DNA from: Chitinophagaceae bacterium | GTDB taxonomy: Bacteria; Bacteroidota; Bacteroidia; Chitinophagales; Chitinophagaceae | NCBI GenBank assembly: GCA_947461495.1 | Contig: CANHLV010000022.1 | Span: 1-12,560 of the forward strand | Length of the DNA: 12,560 nucleotides | Direction of reading: 5' to 3' | Shown here: in pieces, positions 1 to 6,254 of the stretch | Numbering within the stretch: the first letter of the stretch is position 1 | Layout: each line of letters opens with the position of its first letter | Position numbers and translations under genes: made by a program | Notes under the pieces: generated by a model | The model's database searches: none | The model's input: only the letters and a program-made list of their open reading frames with translations | Told to the model about the DNA's origin: nothing

Positions 1-77
1 AAGGCTGATTTTCAGTTTATTAAAGGCATAATTTTTAATATTTTTTGAAATTGATTAATAATTAAGTCCTTATGAAG

Positions 78-118
78 TTTTCCACAGTTTGTTAATACCC
101 TTTTTTATACTATTTTTG
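78..118 (+). promoter_or_regulatory. Bacteroidota-type promoter of the ppiD-like gene
   Basis: A TTTG at 88-91 is followed, after exactly 19 bases, by TATTTTTG at 111-118, which fits the Bacteroidota -7 consensus TAnnTTTG perfectly. Transcription would begin near 123-126, leaving a leader of about 20 bases before the ATG at 144. TTTTCCACA at 78-86, just upstream, fits the relaxed DnaA-box pattern TTWTNCACA, but a single match of that length is expected by chance in a window of this size. Confidence 0.7.
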
Positions 119-143
119 CTTCCCAAAACTAATATAAAGTTAT

Positions 144-2276
144 ATGCAAATTATTCAAAGTATTCGTGAAAAAGGAGCTGCAATAGTAATTGTAGTAATA
201 TCACTGAGTTTAATCAGTTTTATTTTAATGGACGCCAAACAAGGTGGAAGTAGTTTGTTTGGATCTGTTTCAAATAATGTTGGTGAAGTTAATGGTGAAA
301 AAATTGAATTGAGCGTTTTTAATAAAAAAGTGAAAGAAGCTGAAGATATGCAAGCTCAAAGAACAGGCCAAAGACCAACTGGTGTTCAAACATATCAAAC
401 AAGAGATCAGGTTTGGAATCAGATCGTTGCAGAAAAAATATTTTTCAACGAAGCTTCTAAAATAGGGATAGAATTTACAGCAAAAGAGTTGTCATATATA
501 TTACTAAGCAATGATCCTTCAAATCCATTTTTACAAGAACAATCTTTGAAAGACTCTATAACAGGTCAGCTTGATATTAAAAAAGCTCAAACAGCAATGA
601 ATAATATCAAAAAATTCAAAGGGGAGCAAAAAGATCAGGTTAATGCACAATTAGTAGATCCCCTAAAATTAAATAACACGGTTGCAAAATATTCTGCCTT
701 ATTAAATGCTAGTGCATATTATCCAAAATGGATGGAAAAGAAAGATGGTGAAGAAAACATTACTTTCAGTAATATTTCTTTTGTAACTGTACCATATTCT
801 GAAATAAATGACAGTACTATAAAAGTAACAGATGAAGATGTAAATAATTATGTGAGCAAACATAAAGAACAATTCAAACAAGAAGAAGGTAGAAATATTT
901 CTTATGTTGCCTTTTCTCAATTGCCATCTACTGAAGACAGTTCTGTTGTATACAATTCATTATCTCAATTAAAACCTGCATTTGAAGCCGATAGTAACGC
1001 TAAGGCATTTGTAGCCAGAAATGTTTCTGCGGTTGATTTTAAAGATGATTACACTACAAAAGCAAAGTTAAATCAGATTTATGCCGACACATTATCTAAA
1101 CTTTCGATTGGCGGTGTGTTTGGTCCTTATGTAGACAAAACAAATTATGTGCTGGCAAAAATGATTGGCACAAAACAACTACCTGACAGCGTAAAAGCAA
1201 GACATATTCTCATTGGCACCAATAATCCACAAACCGGCCAACCCATAATGAATGATTCTGCCGCAAAAAAATTAGCTGACAGTGTTTATAATGCAATACA
1301 ATCTGGTGCGGACTTTGCTGCAATGGCCGTAAGGTTTTCTACAGACGGAAGCAACAAGGACAAGGGTGGCGATTTAGGAACTTTTGCTTATGGTACAATG
1401 GTTCCGGAATTCAATGAGTTTTGTTTTACAAAAACACCGGGATCAAAAGGTGTAGTAAAAACAGATTTTGGATACCATATCATTGATGTTATAAGCCAGA
1501 AGGATTTTAAAACTGCCTATAAAATTGCATATGTCGCCAAAGAAATTATAGCAAGCGACGTAACTGTCAATAAAGCAAGTCTTGATGCCACAAAAGCATC
1601 AGCAATAAAAACAAAAGAAGAATTAGAAAAATACATTGCTAAAAATGGATTAAGTCTTACAGCCGTTCCAAATATGATAAAAGAAAACGACTATCAGGCA
1701 GGTGCATTGCAAGACGCAAGGGGCCTTATAAGATGGGCATTCGAAGCTAAAAAAGGAGACATTAGTGAACCTTTCAGTGTTGGCGATCAATTTATTGTTG
1801 CAGTTCTTGATAAAATTAATGACAAAGGAGTTCAGGATGCGGCTACAGCAAGACCAGGTTGTGAAGCCATAATTCGCAACAATAAAAAAGCAGATATCAT
1901 TAAAAAGAAAATAGGCAACAACCCAACTTTAGAATCAGTAGCGTCCGCATATGGTAAACAAATTCAAGGTGCAGGATCAGATTCAACAATCACTTTTAAT
2001 TCACAAATTATTAATGGTGTGGGAATGGAAGCTAAAGTAATTGGAGCCGCGTTTAATAAAGATTACCAATCAAAGGTTTCTCCTTTAATTGATGGTACAA
2101 CCGGCGTATTTATTGTAAAAGTAAATTCAATACAAAATAAGCCCGCAGAAACACCAGAGCAAGTAAGCGCTCGTGCTACTTCAAAAATTGGAAATATTCG
2201 TAGTCAAACAAACGGCTGGTATGAAGGCTTGAGAAAACAAGCCGATATTGTTGATGAAAGAAGCAAGCATTATTAA
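144..2276 (+). CDS. ppiD: Membrane-anchored peptidyl-prolyl cis-trans isomerase, PpiD/SurA type
   Basis: This 710-residue protein is probably a periplasmic folding factor tethered to the inner membrane that assists outer-membrane and secreted proteins. Residues 1-10 are a short cytoplasmic start, and residues 11-30 form one hydrophobic segment that acts as an uncleaved anchor (no signal-peptidase or lipobox site is visible). A SurA_N-like chaperone region follows at about 45-250. One parvulin (PPIC-type) domain occupies about 350-452, seen from KARHILI, the run DKGGDLGTF and FGYHIIDV near its end. The 250 residues after it are a second chaperone-like region with no parvulin signature. It is longer than E. 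coli PpiD (623 residues), with the same order of anchor, chaperone region and single parvulin domain. The gene has its own promoter and terminator, so it is probably monocistronic. The class is secure; the symbol is by analogy and individual substrates are unknown. Confidence 0.9.
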   Translation: MQIIQSIREKGAAIVIVVISLSLISFILMDAKQGGSSLFGSVSNNVGEVNGEKIELSVFNKKVKEAEDMQAQRTGQRPTGVQTYQTRDQVWNQIVAEKIFFNEASKIGIEFTAKELSYILLSNDPSNPFLQEQSLKDSITGQLDIKKAQTAMNNIKKFKGEQKDQVNAQLVDPLKLNNTVAKYSALLNASAYYPKWMEKKDGEENITFSNISFVTVPYSEINDSTIKVTDEDVNNYVSKHKEQFKQEEGRNISYVAFSQLPSTEDSSVVYNSLSQLKPAFEADSNAKAFVARNVSAVDFKDDYTTKAKLNQIYADTLSKLSIGGVFGPYVDKTNYVLAKMIGTKQLPDSVKARHILIGTNNPQTGQPIMNDSAAKKLADSVYNAIQSGADFAAMAVRFSTDGSNKDKGGDLGTFAYGTMVPEFNEFCFTKTPGSKGVVKTDFGYHIIDVISQKDFKTAYKIAYVAKEIIASDVTVNKASLDATKASAIKTKEELEKYIAKNGLSLTAVPNMIKENDYQAGALQDARGLIRWAFEAKKGDISEPFSVGDQFIVAVLDKINDKGVQDAATARPGCEAIIRNNKKADIIKKKIGNNPTLESVASAYGKQIQGAGSDSTITFNSQIINGVGMEAKVIGAAFNKDYQSKVSPLIDGTTGVFIVKVNSIQNKPAETPEQVSARATSKIGNIRSQTNGWYEGLRKQADIVDERSKHY

Positions 2277-2306
2277 TAAGCATTTCGTTAATCGTAAATA
2301 ATTTAT

Positions 2307-2340
2307 AAGTCGGTCTTTAATCAGGCCGACTTTTTATTTT
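2307..2340 (+). terminator. Rho-independent terminator after the ppiD-like gene
   Basis: Arms AAGTCGGTC (2307-2315) and GGCCGACTT (2324-2332) pair over 9 bp with one G-T wobble, closing an 8-base loop. The T-rich run 2331-2340 follows at once. It lies 31 bases after the ppiD-like stop codon and only 11 bases before the next ATG. Confidence 0.85.
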
Positions 2341-2351
2341 AATTTTACAGC

Positions 2352-2861
2352 ATGTCTGAAGAATTTGTAAATAAAGTTGCAGAAAGCGGAATAATAACTA
2401 TAGACTTGGAAAAATATTTTCCGGCAGAAGAAATTATTGTTTTTGACATCAAGGATTATTTGTTTATGGGCTTGATCTTAAAAGAGAAAGATTTCAGACA
2501 GGCATTAAAAGAGCTAGATAATGAAAAATATCAACACAAAATTGTTGCAGTAACATGCACAGCAGACGCGATTGTACCTATGTGGGCTTATATGTTAATC
2601 AGTAGCACATTACAACCGGCATCAAAAGAAATTGTTTTTGGAACTAAAAATGAAGTAAAAACAAAACTACTTATCAGAAATATCCTACAAATAAGAAAAG
2701 AAGACTTTGCTGATAAAAGAGTTGTGATTAAGGGCTGTGGAGAAACCCCTATTCCAGAAGAAGCCTATCTAGAAATTACGAATTTATTAATACCCGTTGT
2801 TAAAAGTATAATGTTTGGAGAACCATGCAGCACGGTTCCTATCTATAAAAAGAAAATATAA
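2352..2861 (+). CDS. DUF2480 family protein of unknown function
   Basis: This 169-residue protein is recognised as a member of DUF2480, a family I know only from Bacteroidota and whose function has not been established. The recognisable stretches are FDIKDYLFMGLILKEKDFR near residues 31-49, the block TCTADAIVPMWAYM at about 69-82, and KGCGETPIPEEAY at about 128-140 with a conserved-looking cysteine and glycines. There is no signal peptide and no convincing membrane segment, so it is likely cytoplasmic. The usual family length is about the same, so it seems intact. The ATG at 2352 lies just 11 bases after the terminator of the preceding gene, and no TAnnTTTG promoter is evident in between. Its transcription is therefore unexplained, possibly by readthrough. 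It converges with rho, with 37 bases separating the two stop codons. Confidence 0.85.
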   Translation: MSEEFVNKVAESGIITIDLEKYFPAEEIIVFDIKDYLFMGLILKEKDFRQALKELDNEKYQHKIVAVTCTADAIVPMWAYMLISSTLQPASKEIVFGTKNEVKTKLLIRNILQIRKEDFADKRVVIKGCGETPIPEEAYLEITNLLIPVVKSIMFGEPCSTVPIYKKKI

Positions 2862-2898
2862 GAATAACCATTAATAGCCCCGACATTTTCTGCACTTT

Positions 2899-4518
2899 TT
2901 ATCCGTTCATGGAAGTCAGAAATTCAGCATTATCTTTCGTTCCCTTCATGTTTTTAAGCAGCGTGTTAATAGCTTCTTCCGGATTCATATCAGCGATATG
3001 TTTCCTTAAAATCCACATTCTTTGGAAGGTATCTTTATCTAATAAAAGGTCGTCTCTTCTTGTTGAAGAAGAAACAATATCAATAGCAGGAAATATTCTT
3101 CTGTTTGAAAGTTTTCTCTCAAGTTGTAATTCCATATTTCCGGTTCCTTTAAACTCCTCAAAAATAACCTCATCCATTTTACTTCCAGTATCCACAAGAG
3201 CTGTTGCAATTATGGTAAGCGAACCACCGTTTTCAATTTTTCTAGCAGCGCCAAAAAACTGTTTGGGTTTTTGCATCGCATTAGCTTCAACCCCGCCAGA
3301 CAAAACCTTGCCGCTGGAAGGAGCAACTGTGTTGTGAGCCCTTGCCAAACGTGTGATAGAGTCGAGCAAGATAACAACATCGTGGCCGCACTCTACTAAC
3401 CGTTTTGCTTTTTGAAGAGCAATCGTAGAAACTTTTACATGTTTTTCTGCAGGCTCATCAAACGTAGAAGCAATAACCTCTGCTTTTACGCTTCTTTCCA
3501 TGTCCGTTACTTCCTCCGGTCTTTCATCTACCAACACAATAATTAGGTAACATTCCGGATGGTTTTCTGCAATTGCATTTGCCAATTCCTTAAGCAACAT
3601 TGTCTTTCCTGTCTTGGGTTGTGCCACAATCAATCCGCGTTGACCCTTCCCAATTGGTGTAAACAAATCCATTATTCTTGTGCTGTAATTATCTGACCTT
3701 GTAGTAAGATTAAGTTTTTCGAATGGAAACAATGGTGTAAGATAGTCGAAAGGCACACGGTCTCTAACCTCTTCCGGGCTTTTACCATTAATGGTTTCTA
3801 CTTTTAGTAAAGCAAAATATTTTTCACCTTCTTTAGGTGGTCTGACAGATCCATAAACCGAATCTCCAGTTTTTAATCCAAACAATTTAATTTGTGAAGG
3901 AGAAACATAAATATCATCTGGACTAGATAAATAATTATAATCACTACTTCTTAAAAAACCATAACCATCCGGCATCATTTCCAATACACCCTCTCCTAAA
4001 ACAATACCATCAAACTCTATATTAAAAGCGGGTTGCTGTCCCCTGTATTGCTGATATGTTTTTGTGTCTTTATGCTGATGACTGTTTTGTTCTAATTCTA
4101 CTTCTGGTTGTTGAATGTCTTCTTCTTGTAACATTTGGGCTATAGCAGCAGGAATCGTTGTTTGTTCATTAGTTATTGGTAAAAGCATTTCTTCTACAAC
4201 CTCTTCTTGAACCTCTGGTTTTTGTTTTTTTATGATTACCTTTTTATCAGTATCCCCCTTTTTAATTTTAGAGACTATAGGCTCTTTTTTAGCGTCCTCA
4301 ACAATCTCTTCGGTTTTAGAGCCCTTGATAATTCTTTTTCTTTTTGGCTTTTCACCCTCTTCGCTTTTTAATAATTGTGTCATATTTTCTTGTTTTTCAA
4401 GAATTTTTGAAATTAATTCTTCTCGATTGATTTTTTTAGAATAAGAAACATTGAGTTGGTCTGCAATATCAATTAACTCCGGAAGGAGAAAATCGTTCAA
4501 TTGTGATGGGCTATACAT
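2899..4518 (-). CDS. rho: Transcription termination factor Rho, with a long N-terminal insertion
   Basis: Rho is the hexameric RNA-dependent ATPase that releases nascent transcripts from RNA polymerase. This copy has 539 residues against 419 in E. coli. Residues 1-42 are the helical Rho_N domain. Residues about 50-165 are a low-complexity charged stretch rich in Lys, Glu and Gln, absent from E. coli Rho. The RNA-binding cold-shock-like domain spans about 170-245 (DGYGFLRS, then DDIYVSPSQI). The ATPase core follows: Walker A PKTGKTML (301-308), catalytic region DERPEEVTDM (331-340), Walker B VVILLDS (381-387), Q-loop SGKVLSGGVEANA (402-414) and R-loop EEFKGTGNMEL (454-464). All catalytic and secondary RNA-binding motifs are present, so it should be active. 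The start MYSPSQLNDF fits the Rho_N fold. The gene faces away from the DinB-like gene across an AT-rich spacer that may hold its leader. Confidence 0.97.
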   Translation of the reverse strand: MYSPSQLNDFLLPELIDIADQLNVSYSKKINREELISKILEKQENMTQLLKSEEGEKPKRKRIIKGSKTEEIVEDAKKEPIVSKIKKGDTDKKVIIKKQKPEVQEEVVEEMLLPITNEQTTIPAAIAQMLQEEDIQQPEVELEQNSHQHKDTKTYQQYRGQQPAFNIEFDGIVLGEGVLEMMPDGYGFLRSSDYNYLSSPDDIYVSPSQIKLFGLKTGDSVYGSVRPPKEGEKYFALLKVETINGKSPEEVRDRVPFDYLTPLFPFEKLNLTTRSDNYSTRIMDLFTPIGKGQRGLIVAQPKTGKTMLLKELANAIAENHPECYLIIVLVDERPEEVTDMERSVKAEVIASTFDEPAEKHVKVSTIALQKAKRLVECGHDVVILLDSITRLARAHNTVAPSSGKVLSGGVEANAMQKPKQFFGAARKIENGGSLTIIATALVDTGSKMDEVIFEEFKGTGNMELQLERKLSNRRIFPAIDIVSSSTRRDDLLLDKDTFQRMWILRKHIADMNPEEAINTLLKNMKGTKDNAEFLTSMNG

Positions 4519-4600
4519 GATAAAAATAAACAGCGTTTTTTAAAGATTACGCGCTTTAATAAATATGTGTTGTGTTGAAAAATTGTGCTGATGGAAACGT

Positions 4601-4707
4601 TAATAAATTTTGAAGCGATTAGATTGGGATGAATCTTATCTGTCATTTCCAATGCAATATTAAGCAGTTTTTCATAAATTATCAGTAATTTTTTCAAAAT
4701 TTATGAA
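4601..4707. repeat. AT-rich inverted repeats between rho and the DinB-like gene
   Basis: TTCATAAATT (4671-4680) and AATTTATGAA (4698-4707) form a perfect 10-bp inverted repeat around a 17-base loop. The right arm can alternatively pair with TAATAAATTTTGAA (4601-4614), which matches the reverse complement of 4694-4707 at 13 of 14 positions. In this orientation the structure would lie in an untranslated leader of rho, 80-190 bases upstream of its ATG. I see no exact TAnnTTTG promoter on either strand here. Because the arms are purely AT-rich, chance is a real possibility. Confidence 0.4.
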
Positions 4708-4787
4708 TACCAATAATTGAAACAGAAATAAAAACGATCTTAAAACGGTTTTAAATTTTCATTTTACACAACTAAAAATTCAAAAAA

Positions 4788-5252
4788 ATGAATATTTCAA
4801 AAAACATCTCATTACAATTCAAACAGTTATTTTTTGGTGGCAATTGGACTTCAGTTGATTTTGCTATGACACTTAGTAACGTTGATTGGACGATGGCAAT
4901 CACCAAAACAAAAGACTTTAACACAATTGCAAAATTGGTTTTTCATGTTGATTATTACATTGATGTTACACTAAAAGTATTGCAGGGTTTCCCCTTAGAT
5001 GCACATGATAAATTTAGTTTCGATTGTCCTGAAATAAAATCTGAGGAAGATTGGTTAAAGTTAAAGAAGAAACTATTTAGTGATGCAGAAGCTTACGCGT
5101 TGACGATTGAACAATTGCCCGAATCAAAATTTACCGAAGTTTTTTGTATGGAAAAATATGGCAACTATTTCAGAAACATTAACGGCTTAATTGAACATAG
5201 CTATTATCATCTTGGACAGATTGTAATCATTAAAAAATTGATAGCCGAATAA
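4788..5252 (+). CDS. DinB/YfiT-like putative metal-dependent protein
   Basis: This 154-residue protein has the size and pattern of the DinB/YfiT four-helix-bundle superfamily (distinct from the DNA polymerase IV gene also called dinB). The metal-binding triad is visible as His53 (in VFHVDYYI), His137 and His141 (in EHSYYHLGQI near the C-terminus), which is the usual spacing. Members include thiol transferases that use bacillithiol or mycothiol, as well as many uncharacterised proteins, so no substrate can be assigned. There is no signal peptide, so it is probably cytoplasmic. The ATG at 4788 is preceded by an A-run and no Shine-Dalgarno sequence, as is common in this phylum. The lipoprotein gene starts 102 bases downstream with no terminator between, so the two might share a transcript. 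Confidence 0.8.
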   Translation: MNISKNISLQFKQLFFGGNWTSVDFAMTLSNVDWTMAITKTKDFNTIAKLVFHVDYYIDVTLKVLQGFPLDAHDKFSFDCPEIKSEEDWLKLKKKLFSDAEAYALTIEQLPESKFTEVFCMEKYGNYFRNINGLIEHSYYHLGQIVIIKKLIAE

Positions 5253-5354
5253 CTGGTGCCTAGTGTTTGTTTTAAACCAGCATTAGAAACAATCACTTTA
5301 TTGGTGGTAACCGATTTAAAGGAAACAAAAGGCTATATTGTGCAAAAATTAATC

Positions 5355-5861
5355 ATGAGAAAACTTAATTTTCTATTTGTAATAATTATTTCTGTCCTTT
5401 TATTTTTATCGTCTTGTAAAAATGATGTTGTGATTACTCCGGAACAAACCGTAGAAACAACTCTTAATGAATTTGTTTCCACGCTAGTTTCAATACCACC
5501 AACTAGCGCCGACGTTTCAAATAGGGTAAAACAATATTTACAGACAAAAGGCTACCCCACTAATTATTTTTATGGTTCAACTGTAACGTTATTAGACTCT
5601 TTAGGCGTAGCCACCTATAGTCCCTATTGGTACAGAAATGTTGATACTTTGATGATGGTTGATTTAGCGGCAGACACTTCTTACCATATTAATACTCAAA
5701 CCTGGCTTCGTCAGGCAATAGACAGTAGAAATGCTATTTGGACAGCTCCTTATTTTGATGCCGGAGGCGGAAACATTTGGATGAAAACAAGATCTGTACC
5801 TGTGGTTGTAAATGGAAAAATTATTGCTGTGGCTACAACAGATTTGCCTACAACACCATAG
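5355..5861 (+). CDS. Small lipoprotein with an orphan Cache-like sensor lobe
   Basis: The product from ATG 5355 has 168 residues. Residues 1-20 are a lipoprotein signal peptide (basic MRK, hydrophobic core, lipobox LSSC with Cys21 as the lipidation site). An in-frame GTG at 5256 would add 33 residues ahead of the signal peptide and is rejected for that reason. Residues about 85-165 resemble the ligand-binding lobe of periplasmic Cache domains: YSPYWYRN, then NTQTWLRQAID, the run WTAPYFDAGGGNIWMKT at 129-145, SVPVVVNGKIIAVATTDL to the end. In such proteins this lobe is normally followed by a second lobe, a membrane helix and a kinase, phosphatase or cyclase domain. All of those are missing: the protein stops five residues after the last strand, and the stop codon touches a GC-rich repeat. 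It may be a stand-alone ligand-binding lipoprotein or a truncated receptor. The Cache assignment is by eye. Confidence 0.7.
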   Translation: MRKLNFLFVIIISVLLFLSSCKNDVVITPEQTVETTLNEFVSTLVSIPPTSADVSNRVKQYLQTKGYPTNYFYGSTVTLLDSLGVATYSPYWYRNVDTLMMVDLAADTSYHINTQTWLRQAIDSRNAIWTAPYFDAGGGNIWMKTRSVPVVVNGKIIAVATTDLPTTP

Positions 5862-5867
5862 GCCCCG

Positions 5868-5891
5868 GCCCCCTCAATCCCCCAAAGGGGG
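5868..5891 (+). repeat. GC-rich intergenic repeat, left copy
   Basis: This 24-base block starts GCCCCCT and ends in a self-complementary CCCCC-AAA-GGGGG hairpin (5879-5891). It matches the reverse complement of 6079-6102 at 23 of 24 positions. It is preceded by a tandem GGCCCC GGCCCC (5861-5872) that overlaps the last base of the lipoprotein stop codon. Its base composition contrasts sharply with the AT-rich surroundings. Confidence 0.85.
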
Positions 5892-5923
5892 AAGTATTCA
5901 ATCCGGAAATGAAAAAGCCTTCG

Positions 5924-5943
5924 TGATTCTTTGTGTCTTAGCG
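5924..5943 (+). repeat. Duplicated motif TGATTC...GTGTCTTAGCG, copy 1
   Basis: TGATTC and GTGTCTTAGCG are separated here by TTT. The same two words recur directly joined at 6164-6180, in the same orientation. The word pattern (GTGTCTTAGCGTCTTTG here) resembles an intergenic repeat I recall from other AT-rich bacterial genomes; that resemblance is from memory only. Confidence 0.55.
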
Positions 5944-5958
5944 TCTTTGTGGCGGGAA

Positions 5959-5993
5959 AATGTAGAATGTAAAATATCCAATGTAAAATGTAA
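5959..5993 (+). repeat. Tandem repeat of 7-base unit AATGTAA, five copies
   Basis: Five consecutive heptamers stay in perfect register: unit 1 is AATGTAG, units 2, 4 and 5 are AATGTAA, and unit 3 has diverged to AATATCC. The array lies between the two inverted GC-rich repeats. Confidence 0.8.
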
Positions 5994-6078
5994 AAGTGTT
6001 ATTTTGGAAATGAAATCATCATTTTCTCATGTAAACAATTCTTGAGTTAGTGGTTAACCAACAAAACACAATCAAAGT

Positions 6079-6102
6079 CCCCCTTTGGGGGATTTAGGGG
6101 GC
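6079..6102 (-). repeat. GC-rich intergenic repeat, right copy (inverted)
   Basis: On the minus strand this block reads almost identically to 5868-5891 (one A/C difference in 24) and contains the same hairpin, CCCCC-TTT-GGGGG at 6079-6091 on the plus strand. Together the copies form outward-ending terminal inverted repeats around 187 bases of non-coding sequence, an arrangement like that of a small non-autonomous element. Confidence 0.85.
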
Positions 6103-6163
6103 TAACCAATAAAAAAGCCTATCTTTACTTCATTAGCGGCTCAAAGCCGGTTTCTTTTCGTCT

Positions 6164-6180
6164 TGATTCGTGTCTTAGCG
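6164..6180 (+). repeat. Duplicated motif TGATTC-GTGTCTTAGCG, copy 2
   Basis: This is the second copy of the pair described at 5924-5943. It lies outside the inverted-repeat pair, so the two kinds of repeat are not simply one element. Confidence 0.5.
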
Positions 6181-6209
6181 AACCCATTTCAGAACAACCT
6201 CTTTTGATG

Positions 6210-6226
6210 ATGAAGACAATCTTCAT
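6210..6226 (+). promoter_or_regulatory. Hairpin in the leader of the helicase gene
   Basis: ATGAAGA (6210-6216) and TCTTCAT (6220-6226) are perfectly complementary over 7 bp with a CAA loop. The structure ends 28 bases before the inferred TTG start at 6255. No T-run follows, so it is not a terminator. A leader role is only a suggestion. Confidence 0.35.
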
Positions 6227-6254
6227 TTCCGCACTCATTTTTTAATTAATTATT

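Larger units (their letters stand above)
5862..6254. other. 393-base non-coding gap filled with repeats
   Basis: No credible gene lies here. An open frame on the plus strand running through 5812-6045 crosses the repeats and has no family resemblance. In order the gap holds a GC-rich repeat copy, one member of a duplicated motif, a 7-base tandem repeat, an inverted second copy of the GC-rich repeat, a small hairpin with CGGCT/AGCCG arms at 6137-6149 followed by a T-rich run (a possible weak terminator), the second member of the duplicated motif, and a 7-bp hairpin at 6210-6226 just ahead of the helicase gene. No transposase gene or obvious target-site duplication is visible. Confidence 0.75.

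Noticed and set aside
1..77. Tail of an upstream gene at the left edge
   Set aside because: Short open ends exist on the plus strand (to TGA at 46-48, or to TAA near 29-31) but are too short to recognise.
78..86. DnaA-box-like TTTTCCACA suggesting a replication origin or DnaA control
   Set aside because: It is a single match to a relaxed pattern, expected about once by chance in this window, with no cluster and no origin-type genes nearby.
4497..4697. Small minus-strand open frame overlapping the rho start, considered as a rho leader peptide
   Set aside because: It needs a TTG start, has no family resemblance, and lies in AT-rich sequence where such frames arise by chance.
5256..5354. GTG start giving a 33-residue extension of the lipoprotein
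   Set aside because: It would put a hydrophilic stretch before a textbook lipoprotein signal peptide; ATG 5355 places MRK and the lipobox correctly.
5879..5891. GC-rich hairpin after the lipoprotein stop, considered as a terminator
   Set aside because: It has no T-run after the stem, and the same block recurs inverted at 6079-6102, so it behaves as a repeat.
5812..6045. Plus-strand open frame running from the lipoprotein end through the repeats
   Set aside because: It overlaps a better gene in another frame and is made mostly of repeat sequence.
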